The notes under the pieces were generated by a model. The model was given only the letters and a program-made list of their open reading frames with translations, was not told where the DNA came from and did no database searches. Below, in pieces: positions 1 through 5,255 of a DNA stretch of 6,367 nt. Position 1 is the stretch's first letter. Each line of letters starts with the position of its first letter. The stretch is from an uncultured Oribacterium sp. (GTDB taxonomy: Bacteria; Bacillota; Clostridia; Lachnospirales; Lachnospiraceae). The stretch lies in the NCBI GenBank assembly GCA_900770445.1, contig CAAGKO010000071.1:1-6367 (forward strand). Reading direction: 5' to 3'. The translations under genes and the position numbers were made by a program.

Positions 1-48
1 AAAGGGGCGGTCGATCTATGAGAGCATATAGAGTGCAGAATGAGAATA

Positions 49-57
49 TGGTAAAAT
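49..57 (+). promoter_or_regulatory. candidate extended -10 promoter element for the HNH gene
   Basis: TGGTAAAAT reads as an extended -10 (TG, one base, TAAAAT), about 60 bases before the HNH start codon. No good -35 is visible at the expected place (29-34 is TAGAGT), which an extended -10 can tolerate. This is pattern matching only. Confidence 0.25.
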
Positions 58-116
58 GAAGAGAATAATGAATTTCGTGTTTTTGTAGCTAATCTTTAAT
101 CTGCGGGGGATTGATT

Positions 117-1292
117 ATGGACTTAGTATTACATACCGATGCTTCCTATAGGAACAATCTAGATACGGACAAGTTCGCACGTATGTTGAAGGATCCGTCG
201 CAGTGCTATAAGTTCTACTGGCTGGAGGCGATTCTGAACCTGATGCCGACCGAGGAAGGTGACATCAGCTTCGATAAAATCATAGATGAGATGATTTGTG
301 ATGCATGGTATTCTGTGACACGCTATAAGCTTCATATGGGGCCGACGATTCGTGGGAAGTGTGAGAATGCGCTGGAAAGTGCAATCAATATAATCAATCA
401 GGATGATCTAATGTCCTATGCGTCATCCAAAGATGAAATCATGCATGGTATTGAACAGCATCAGATGGAAATTAAAGCAGATAAGATGACGTTGACTCTC
501 AATGTTCCGTATCGTCTGTTGTCATCCTTTCTCAATGAAATCGGTGGAAGTAATAAGATGTGGTATCAGCCTAAGCTGCTGATCCAGTATATAGATCGAC
601 TGAATCAAGACATCGCACTCCCATATATCATCATCGACGGAAAAGGACTGGAGAAGAAGATCCGCATCCATCCGGAGTGGCGAAGACTGATCATTGACAA
701 CTATCCAATCATTCAGGGCTGGATCCAGATGAAGAAGGTACGCTTCCTGCAGGATCATAATCCTGGCGTGCCGGGTATCATCTATAAATTAGAACCGGAG
801 AATGAAAAAGGACGTAAGTTGTCGAACGCGAAGGCGCTCTGGAAAGAGGTGGCGGATGCGCTCGCGACGCCGATTCACGACATCTATTCCGGTCACGAGA
901 TCGATGTTCGGAAGAGTGATCTCGACCATTTCGTGCCGTGGTCTTTCGTTGCCAATGATGAGCTTTGGGACCTCATCCCGATGGAGCGTCGGCTGAATTC
1001 CAGTAAGAGCAATCGCCTTCCGGAGTGGGATCTCTACTTCGGTAATCTGGCAGCGCTCCAGTATAAGATGTATGAAACCGTCTTCAGTCACGAGCAGATC
1101 CAGAAGATCTTCGAGAAGTGCCGCCCCGATAATCTCAATGCGATGTGGGCGGTCGAGAATCTGTACATTCCCGGAAACACCGAGGAGCAGTTCACGAACA
1201 TCCTCGAGCATAACCTGCGACCGGTCTATGACGCCGCGAAGCTACAGGGCTACGGACTGTGGAGATATACAGATTATGTGGTTATCCGATAA
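117..1292 (+). CDS. HNH endonuclease domain protein
   Basis: Likely a metal-dependent DNA nuclease of 391 residues with no signal peptide or membrane segment, so cytoplasmic. The HNH core lies near residues 268-302: LDHFVPWSFV carries the Asp-His pair (D270, H271), and LNSSKSNRLP supplies the Asn residues (N294, N299). The third HNH histidine position is Asn, as in the Cas9-type HNH (DHIVPQSF...NRGKSDN), and the metal-binding residues appear intact. The N-terminal part (KFYWLEAIL near residues 32-40) resembles the conserved start of an HNH protein family common in Firmicutes; its role is unknown to me. I chose ATG 117 over TTG 111 because GGGGGA (105-110) sits six bases before it; the TTG reading would add two residues. 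Base composition changes inside the gene: about 38% G+C at 481-540 and 60% at 841-900. It may be a stand-alone defence nuclease or part of a module with the next two genes; the biological target cannot be read from the sequence. Confidence 0.85.
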   Translation: MDLVLHTDASYRNNLDTDKFARMLKDPSQCYKFYWLEAILNLMPTEEGDISFDKIIDEMICDAWYSVTRYKLHMGPTIRGKCENALESAINIINQDDLMSYASSKDEIMHGIEQHQMEIKADKMTLTLNVPYRLLSSFLNEIGGSNKMWYQPKLLIQYIDRLNQDIALPYIIIDGKGLEKKIRIHPEWRRLIIDNYPIIQGWIQMKKVRFLQDHNPGVPGIIYKLEPENEKGRKLSNAKALWKEVADALATPIHDIYSGHEIDVRKSDLDHFVPWSFVANDELWDLIPMERRLNSSKSNRLPEWDLYFGNLAALQYKMYETVFSHEQIQKIFEKCRPDNLNAMWAVENLYIPGNTEEQFTNILEHNLRPVYDAAKLQGYGLWRYTDYVVIR

Positions 1293-1383
1293 TGAAAATG
1301 TGGAAAACCCTGTTGCTCTGAAGGATGAATATGTCTCCGATGTCGCGTTAAGACGTAAAACAGGACACTTGTAGGTGGATAAC

Positions 1384-1410
1384 TTGAGAAACCTCGTGGA
1401 GGCATAGAAT
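1384..1410 (+). promoter_or_regulatory. candidate promoter for the methyltransferase-SWIM operon
   Basis: TTGAGA (1384-1389) and TAGAAT (1405-1410) resemble -35 and -10 boxes but are separated by only 15 bases, shorter than the preferred 17. The position, 58 bases before the methyltransferase start, is sensible. I see no convincing terminator between the HNH stop codon at 1292 and this site, so read-through from the HNH gene is also possible. Confidence 0.25.
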
Positions 1411-1467
1411 TTTACTGCAGGGTGGGTCAAATCTGAGTGTAAAACGGATCAGTTTTAAGTATAAAAA

Positions 1468-2079
1468 ATGATGACGAACGAGAAAAACCAGACGATAGCA
1501 TATTACGATGACCCTTCGAACGCCTATGCGGATCAGACGCTCCATGCGGACATGAGTGCAATCTACGAGCGTTTTGAGAAGTATCTCGCGTCGGGTGCAG
1601 CGGTGCTGGATGCCGGCTGCGGCAGCGGTCGGGACAGCCTGCACTTTATGAAGGGCGGCTACGCCGTGACCACTATCGATGCGTCGCAGGAAATGTGTGC
1701 ATTTGCATCGCGGCTTCTGCAGCAGGAGGTCCGGCAGCTGCGCTTCCAGGAACTGGATTATGAGGCGTGCTTCGACGGCATCTGGGCGTGTGCGTCGCTG
1801 CTCCACGTACCGGAACGGCAGCAGGCTGAGGTGTTCCACCGACTGATGTGCGCACTCGTTCCGGGTGGCGTACTCTACGCGTCCTGGAAGTATGGCGAAA
1901 CAGAGCGTACCGAAGAGTCGAGCGGCCGCCTGTTCTGCGACATGACAGAGCAAAGGGCGGAAACATTGGCTCAGACGGAAGGCGGCGTAAGCATCGAAGT
2001 GTGCTGGATATCCGAGGACGTGCGCGCAGATCGGCGAAGCCAGAAGTGGCTGAATGTGATTTTTAGGAAGGAGACCTGA
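1468..2079 (+). CDS. class I SAM-dependent methyltransferase (TehB-like fold)
   Basis: Transfers a methyl group from S-adenosylmethionine; the substrate is unknown. The 203-residue protein is a single Rossmann-type domain: motif I LDAGCGSGRDS at residues 47-57, the acidic residue after strand 2 (D71 in TTIDAS), FDGIWACASLLHV at 102-114, and PGGVLYASWKYGE at 132-144. Helix YADQTLHADMSAIYERF at 20-36 matches the lead-in of this family. There is no target-recognition domain and no DPPY/NPPY motif, so it is more likely a small-molecule or protein methyltransferase than a DNA modification enzyme. An in-frame TAA at 1462-1464 fixes the start at ATG 1468 or 1471, and neither has a recognisable Shine-Dalgarno sequence. 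The stop codon lies four bases before the SWIM gene, so the two are co-transcribed. G+C is higher than in the SWIM gene. The 3' part (codons 146-168) resembles the spacer sequence at 2526-2594. Confidence 0.88.
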   Translation: MMTNEKNQTIAYYDDPSNAYADQTLHADMSAIYERFEKYLASGAAVLDAGCGSGRDSLHFMKGGYAVTTIDASQEMCAFASRLLQQEVRQLRFQELDYEACFDGIWACASLLHVPERQQAEVFHRLMCALVPGGVLYASWKYGETERTEESSGRLFCDMTEQRAETLAQTEGGVSIEVCWISEDVRADRRSQKWLNVIFRKET

Positions 2080-2083
2080 TGAT

Positions 2084-2521
2084 ATGAGTTTAATAGGAGT
2101 TGCGAGTGCGGATTCCGTCTGGCGCGGCATGGAGTACTATGAAGATAAAATGGTGGCTTCATGGAATGAAGCGGCCGATGGTACTTATGATGGCGTGGTA
2201 GAGGGTAGCAATGGAAACAGCTATGTCGTGCATGTCGATAAGATGCATCCTAGAAAATCCACGTGCACCTGTCCTTTCGCCGATGGGCGACGTGTCGTGT
2301 GTAAGCATATGATCGCGCTGTATTTCACGGCGGAACCGAAAGCGGCAGTAGATTTCAAGAAACAGGTGGAAATATGGGAGCATGAGGAAAAAGAGCGGGT
2401 AAAGAAACATTACGATGACTTGAGAAAATATGTAAATAGTCTTAAAAAACGGGAACTGCAGATGCAACTCTATGATGCGCTCGTAGAATTAGAGGAGATA
2501 AAAAATCGTCGGTGGTATTGA
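2084..2521 (+). CDS. SWIM zinc-finger protein, small
   Basis: Probably a nucleic-acid- or protein-binding accessory factor of 145 residues. The SWIM motif CxCx9CxH is complete: C61, C63, C73 and H75 in CTCPFADGRRVVCKH, predicted to bind one zinc ion. The N-terminal 55 residues form the beta-rich lead-in usual before a SWIM finger (YDGVVEGSNGNSYVVHV). Residues 95-145 are highly charged and probably form a long helix or coiled coil (EIWEHEEKERVKKHYDDL and onward). AAGGAGA (2068-2074), inside the methyltransferase coding end, lies nine bases before ATG 2084 and is a strong ribosome site. Only four bases separate it from the preceding stop, so the pair is one operon and translation may be coupled. 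Large SWIM proteins often partner SNF2 helicases; no helicase is present here, so the partner is unclear. Confidence 0.85.
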   Translation: MSLIGVASADSVWRGMEYYEDKMVASWNEAADGTYDGVVEGSNGNSYVVHVDKMHPRKSTCTCPFADGRRVVCKHMIALYFTAEPKAAVDFKKQVEIWEHEEKERVKKHYDDLRKYVNSLKKRELQMQLYDALVELEEIKNRRWY

Positions 2522-2525
2522 GGCG

Positions 2526-2594
2526 GAGCGCACGGAAACGGCCGGCGGCTGTTCGTTCCGCGACATGATGATGTAGCGGACGGAAGCATTGGCC
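2526..2594 (+). pseudogene. remnant resembling the 3' part of a methyltransferase gene
   Basis: Read in the frame beginning at 2526, this stretch aligns without gaps to codons 146-168 of the methyltransferase at 1468-2079 (bases 1903-1971). The aligned residues begin ERTE in both, share G, F, DM, R, E and LA, and give 12 identities over 23 codons by my hand count; about 47 of 69 bases match. The remnant has an in-frame TAG at 2574. It lies immediately after the SWIM stop codon. It could be a decayed partial duplication of the neighbouring operon, debris from a related gene, or a member of the dispersed repeat whose core it contains (2563-2594). The alignment is by eye and short. Confidence 0.4.
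2563..2594 (+). repeat. dispersed repeat core, copy A
   Basis: This 32-base block matches copies at 3864-3895 and 5168-5199. It ends in GCATTGGCC like both others and matches copy C at 26 of 32 positions by hand count. It sits between the SWIM gene and the inverted repeat at 2627-2661. It is the most diverged of the three copies, and the only one whose similarity to the methyltransferase gene extends well upstream of the core. Confidence 0.6.
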
Positions 2595-2607
2595 TGGAAC
2601 GGGAAGA

Positions 2608-2661
2608 TTTCTCCCAGAGCGCTCTTCTTTCTCCCAAAATGCATGCAGAATTGGGAGAAAG
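2608..2661. repeat. inverted repeat and TTTCTCCCA repeats, possible terminator or operator
   Basis: CTTTCTCCCAA (2627-2637) and TTGGGAGAAAG (2651-2661) are perfect 11-base complements around a 13-base loop that itself contains the palindrome TGCATGCA (2640-2647). A second direct TTTCTCCCA is at 2608-2616, 20 bases upstream of its twin at 2628, and the 10-base palindrome AGAGCGCTCT (2616-2625) lies between the two. The hairpin follows the methyltransferase-SWIM operon and could end its transcript, but no U-tract follows, so a protein-binding role is equally possible. Confidence 0.5.
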
Positions 2662-2669
2662 AGATGCGT

Positions 2670-2740
2670 TTTCCCTTGAAAAATTGACTTTCCCTTAGAA
2701 TCTGCACTAAAATAAGGGAAAAGAGGGAGGGTAAGGGAAT
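2670..2740 (+). promoter_or_regulatory. symmetric operator array around the fic promoter
   Basis: Four half-sites are visible: TTTCCCTT at 2670-2677 and 2689-2696, then the inverted AAGGGAAA at 2714-2721 and AAGGGAAT at 2733-2740. Successive starts are 19 bases apart within each arm, and both inverted pairs share one dyad centre at about 2705. The sites bracket the -35, follow the -10 and touch the start codon, so a bound protein would block both transcription and translation initiation. The winged-helix C-terminus of the Fic protein is a candidate binder, which would mean autorepression; this is inference. Confidence 0.6.
2684..2713 (+). promoter_or_regulatory. sigma-A-type promoter of fic
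   Basis: TTGACT (2684-2689) and TAAAAT (2708-2713) are near-consensus -35 and -10 boxes with an 18-base spacer. Transcription would begin near 2720, giving a leader of about 20 bases with the ribosome site GGGAGGG (2725-2731). Confidence 0.65.
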
Positions 2741-3785
2741 GAGAAGGTTTAATTATTCAGCGATTCGGGATCAGAAGTGGGATTCAGAAATGCTGGGGAT
2801 TATCGCTGCGATTTATAAGGAAGCTGGTAAGCAGGAGCTTTATCTGAAGCAGCGTCCGGAGGAACTGGAGAAGCTGGTTGAAATCGCAAAGATCCAGAGT
2901 ACGGAGGCGTCCAATGCGATCGAAGGTATCGTAACCACCAGTACTCGGATACGGCAGCTGGTCGAGGATAAGACGACACCCAGAAATCGAGATGAGCAGG
3001 AAATTGCAGGATACCGCGATGTCCTTTCGATCATTCATGAAAGCTTCGATGCCATTCCCCTGACGCAGAATTATATCCTGCAGCTCCACAAGATTATGTG
3101 CAGCCACATGAATAATCCGATGGCAGGCCGGACGAAGAATGTTCAGAATTATATCAGTGCGACCTGGCCTGATGGGCATACGGAGATTCTATTTACACCA
3201 CTTGATCCGTTTGAAACGCCGGGGGCGCTTGATCGAATCTGTGAGGAGTATAACCGAGTGATCGGAAATATGGAGCTGGAGCCTTTGATTGCCATTCCGG
3301 TGTTTATCCATGATTTTCTGTGTATTCATCCGTTTAATGATGGCAATGGGCGTATGAGCCGTTTGCTGACGACTCTGCTTCTGTACCGTTCTGGCTTTTA
3401 TGTTGGTAAATATATTTCGCTGGAAGCAAAAATCGCCAGAAACAAAGACTTATATTACGAAGCGTTAGGCCAGGCGCAGCATGGCTGGCATGAAGGAACG
3501 GAAGATGTGGTTCCGTTTATCAAGTATCTGCTCAGCACGATTCTGGCTGCGTATAAGGACTTCGGGGAAAGGTTTACGCTCGTCGAGGAAAAGCTGCCGG
3601 CAGTGGATATGGTGCGGAAGGCGGTGCAGCTTAAAATCGGTCGTTTCACGAAGCAGGATATTCGAGAACTGTGCCCTTCACTGAGTGTGAGCTCGATCGA
3701 GGAGGCCCTTAGACAATTGATTGCATCCGGCGAACTGAGAAGGGAGGGCGTAGGAAGATCGACCTGCTATGTTCGATTGAAGTAG
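2739..3785 (+). CDS. fic: Fic-domain AMP-transferase with N-terminal inhibitory motif and C-terminal winged helix
   Basis: Fic enzymes usually transfer AMP from ATP to Ser, Thr or Tyr hydroxyls of target proteins. The catalytic loop HPFNDGNGRMSR at residues 197-208 matches the canonical HxFx(D/E)GNGRxxR, with catalytic H197 and the phosphate-binding GNGR intact. The N-terminal Fic_N region holds SNAIEG at 58-63, matching the inhibitory (S/T)xxxE(G/N) motif with E62 as the glutamate that keeps such enzymes off; its N-terminal placement makes this class II. Residues about 285-345 (FTKQDIRELCP, SVSSIEEALRQLIASGELRREG) look like a winged helix-turn-helix, suggesting DNA binding. At 348 residues the length is normal for the Fic_N-Fic-wHTH architecture. 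ATG 2739 follows GGGAGGG by seven bases. No antitoxin gene is adjacent, consistent with built-in inhibition. The gene is flanked by its own promoter and a stem-loop, so it is probably monocistronic. The target protein is unknown. Confidence 0.93.
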   Translation: MRRFNYSAIRDQKWDSEMLGIIAAIYKEAGKQELYLKQRPEELEKLVEIAKIQSTEASNAIEGIVTTSTRIRQLVEDKTTPRNRDEQEIAGYRDVLSIIHESFDAIPLTQNYILQLHKIMCSHMNNPMAGRTKNVQNYISATWPDGHTEILFTPLDPFETPGALDRICEEYNRVIGNMELEPLIAIPVFIHDFLCIHPFNDGNGRMSRLLTTLLLYRSGFYVGKYISLEAKIARNKDLYYEALGQAQHGWHEGTEDVVPFIKYLLSTILAAYKDFGERFTLVEEKLPAVDMVRKAVQLKIGRFTKQDIRELCPSLSVSSIEEALRQLIASGELRREGVGRSTCYVRLK

Positions 3786-3800
3786 CGGACGGCATGAAAT

Positions 3801-3847
3801 CCCCACTTTCAAAACTTGAAAATTTTTTGAGTTTTGAAAGTGAGGGG
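3801..3847. repeat. strong stem-loop after fic, possible terminator
   Basis: ACTTTCAAAACT (3805-3816) pairs perfectly with AGTTTTGAAAGT (3830-3841); CCCC (3801-3804) pairs with GGGG (3844-3847) across a two-base bulge. The 13-base loop contains a T6 run. No U-tract follows the stem on either strand, so it is not a textbook intrinsic terminator, though its place 15 bases after the fic stop fits 3'-end formation. It begins with ATGAAATCCCC, also seen at the start of the hairpin near 5219. Confidence 0.55.
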
Positions 3848-3863
3848 CGATGGTCTATGCCGT

Positions 3864-3895
3864 GCGTGACGATGCAGAGGGCGAAGGCATTGGCC
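3864..3895 (+). repeat. dispersed repeat core, copy B
   Basis: This block matches copy C at 28 of 32 positions (shared GACGATG, AGAGGGC, GGCATTGGCC). Here the core follows the stem-loop instead of preceding one. An 11-base fragment, GTAGCGGACGG, shared with copy A (2573-2583), lies before the stem-loop at 3782-3792 and overlaps the fic stop codon, so the arrangement may be core fragment, hairpin, core. Confidence 0.65.
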
Positions 3896-3908
3896 CAGGA
3901 TGAAAACA

Positions 3909-3915
3909 GAGGGAG
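3909..3915 (+). promoter_or_regulatory. ribosome binding site that sets the esterase start
   Basis: GAGGGAG lies five bases before ATG 3921 and eight before ATG 3924. It argues against the more upstream in-frame ATG 3900, which falls just after the dispersed repeat and has no ribosome site of its own. Confidence 0.7.
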
Positions 3916-3920
3916 ATACT

Positions 3921-5045
3921 ATGATGAAGCTTCAAAAGAAATCGCTTGCAGAGCTTCTGCAGGTGCGGGCACTGGGGAGACATGTGGGGCGCGATCCGCT
4001 GACGCTGTTCTGGACGGCGAGCGGGATTGAGCTTGCGTTCACCGGGACGGAGCTATGGGTGGATTTTTACGCGGATTTTGAGTGGATGCAGCCGTGGATC
4101 AGTGTGGAGATCGATGGTGCCTGGATCGCGCGTATGCCGGTGAATCCGGGAGAGAGCCGGGTATGTCTGTTTCGGGGGATGACGGAAGGAACTGTGAAGC
4201 ATGTGCGTCTGATGAAGGAAGTGCAGGCGATGGCGGAGGATCCGAAGCATCTGCTGCAGATTACCGGGCTCGAATATACGGACGGTGAATTCCGGGCGCT
4301 TCCGGAACCGGCGCTCCGCCTGGAATTCGTCGGCGACAGCATCACGAGTGGCGTCGGTGCGGTCGGGGCGGTTTCCGAGGTGGAGGATGAGATCGCGGAT
4401 TTTTATTCGGCGGTCAATAACTACAGCCGTATGACGGCGGACGCGCTGCATGCGGAGTTTCGCTGCATCTCACAGAGCGGCTGGGGCATCGTATCCGACT
4501 GGAAAAACGATGTGCGCAATGTGATGCCGTCGGTTTATACCGAGGTCAGCGGTGTTTCGACCGGTGCGCAGAATGTGATGGCGGGTGCGCAGGAGGAGAA
4601 TGACTTCGCCTCCTGGCAACCGGATGCGGTCATCATTAACCTGGGCACCAATGAACAGGTGGCGTTTGATAAGCCGGCATGGACGATTCCGGAGACCGGG
4701 GTCCGGCATAAGCTTCGGCGTCTGGAGAATGGTGACTTCCATCCGGAAGATGTGGAGTGGATCGCGCGCGGGGTTCGCGATTTCCTGGTGCTTCTCCGTG
4801 AGAAGAATCCGGGCGCGAAGCTGGTCTGGTGTATCGGCATGATGGGGAACGAGATCCTGCCGGTGATTCAGCGGGGCGTGATGCTGTATAAAGAGCACTC
4901 TTCGGATGAGAACTGCTTCCTCCTGGAGCTGCCGGACACCACGGCGGAAACGATGGGCGCGCTGCAGCACCCAGGCGTGAAGAGCCACCAGCGGGCAGCA
5001 GAAGTACTGACGCGGTTCCTCAGCAGCATCTTAAGAATTTCGTAA
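3921..5045 (+). CDS. SGNH hydrolase, carbohydrate esterase family 2-like
   Basis: Probably removes acetyl or similar ester groups from sugars or oligosaccharides. The 374-residue protein (from ATG 3921; ATG 3924 equally possible) begins with a beta-rich domain, about residues 1-130, like the jelly-roll domain of CE2 esterases (ASGIELAFTGTELWVDF; WISVEIDGAWIARMP). The catalytic SGNH domain follows: block I EFVGDSITSG with nucleophile S140, the GWGIVSD oxyanion region near 187-193, block III NLGTNEQ at 241-247, and block V with H350 in LQHPGVKSH. The Asp expected three residues before the His (DxxH) is Ala here, so it may act with a Ser-His dyad, as reported for some CE2 enzymes, or use another acid. 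There is no signal peptide, so it is cytoplasmic and would act on imported sugars. The stem-loop and repeat copy B upstream separate it from fic. I see no clear promoter of its own. Confidence 0.88.
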   Translation: MMKLQKKSLAELLQVRALGRHVGRDPLTLFWTASGIELAFTGTELWVDFYADFEWMQPWISVEIDGAWIARMPVNPGESRVCLFRGMTEGTVKHVRLMKEVQAMAEDPKHLLQITGLEYTDGEFRALPEPALRLEFVGDSITSGVGAVGAVSEVEDEIADFYSAVNNYSRMTADALHAEFRCISQSGWGIVSDWKNDVRNVMPSVYTEVSGVSTGAQNVMAGAQEENDFASWQPDAVIINLGTNEQVAFDKPAWTIPETGVRHKLRRLENGDFHPEDVEWIARGVRDFLVLLREKNPGAKLVWCIGMMGNEILPVIQRGVMLYKEHSSDENCFLLELPDTTAETMGALQHPGVKSHQRAAEVLTRFLSSILRIS

Positions 5046-5092
5046 TGAGGTCTGCCCCCATGAATGGAACGCAAAATGAGCCGAATGCCAAT

Positions 5093-5118
5093 TTTCGTCT
5101 CATTCGAATGAGACGAAA
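5093..5118. repeat. 26-base perfect palindrome after the esterase gene
   Basis: The left half TTTCGTCTCATTC (5093-5105) is exactly complementary to the right half GAATGAGACGAAA (5106-5118). RNA would fold as an 11-bp stem with a TCGA loop. It is enclosed by a weaker outer pair, AACGCA (5068-5073) with TGCGTT (5126-5131), and AATGAG (5075-5080) could alternatively pair with CTCATT (5099-5104). No U-tract follows. Terminator or protein site are both possible. Confidence 0.6.
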
Positions 5119-5167
5119 GACAAAATGCGTTGCATCCGGCGTGAGCGGGGAAGGGGGCCAGGCTGCA

Positions 5168-5199
5168 GCATGACGATGTAGAGGGCAGAGGCATTGGCC
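5168..5199 (+). repeat. dispersed repeat core, copy C
   Basis: This is the third copy, 28 of 32 identical to copy B and 26 of 32 to copy A. Like copy A it precedes a hairpin, here 22 bases downstream. The in-frame TAG seen in copy A is also present here, while copy B has CAG. Confidence 0.65.
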
Positions 5200-5221
5200 T
5201 CTATAGAGATGGTGGTAATGA

Positions 5222-5255
5222 AATCCCCCCTGTTCTGGTGTGAACAGGGGGGATT
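5222..5255. terminator. perfect 14-bp hairpin, candidate bidirectional terminator
   Basis: AATCCCCCCTGTTC (5222-5235) pairs perfectly with GAACAGGGGGGATT (5242-5255) around a six-base loop. The stem is very G/C-rich and lies between converging genes, about 95 bases beyond the stop of the minus-strand gene. On the minus strand it is followed only by a broken T-rich stretch (TTTCATT), and on the plus strand by no U-tract, so terminator strength is uncertain. Confidence 0.45.

Noticed and set aside
789..1211. 140-codon minus-strand open frame opposite the HNH core
   Set aside because: The plus strand encodes the conserved HNH residues here; the antisense translation shows no motif.
1468..2079. 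DNA adenine or cytosine methyltransferase forming a restriction-modification pair with the HNH gene
   Set aside because: No DPPY/NPPY or PC catalytic motif and no target-recognition domain are visible in the 203 residues; the sequence fits a small-molecule-type class I enzyme better.
1348..2130. 260-codon minus-strand open frame opposite the methyltransferase
   Set aside because: It is antisense to a gene with clear methyltransferase motifs, its translation is Arg/His/Leu-rich with no domain, and it is best explained by codon bias of the real gene.
3794..4030. 78-codon plus-strand open frame beginning MKSPLSKLENF
   Set aside because: It runs through the fic stem-loop and repeat copy B and then overlaps the esterase in another frame. 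It has no ribosome site; its open frame is a by-product of the repeat.
4470..4988. 172-codon minus-strand open frame opposite the esterase
   Set aside because: It lies fully within the esterase gene, its composition is typical of a shadow frame, and there is no ribosome site or recognisable domain.
2739..5045. fic and the esterase as one operon
   Set aside because: The 135-base gap holds a strong stem-loop and a repeat copy, and the functions have no evident link; read-through cannot be excluded.
5060..5173. 37-codon plus-strand open frame MNGTQNEPNANF...
   Set aside because: It passes straight through the 26-base palindrome and into the repeat core, and has only a weak GAGG nine bases upstream; it is more likely repeat sequence than a peptide gene.
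2563..5199. CRISPR array
   Set aside because: The repeats are hundreds to over a thousand bases apart with genes between them, imperfect, and there are no regular spacers or cas genes.
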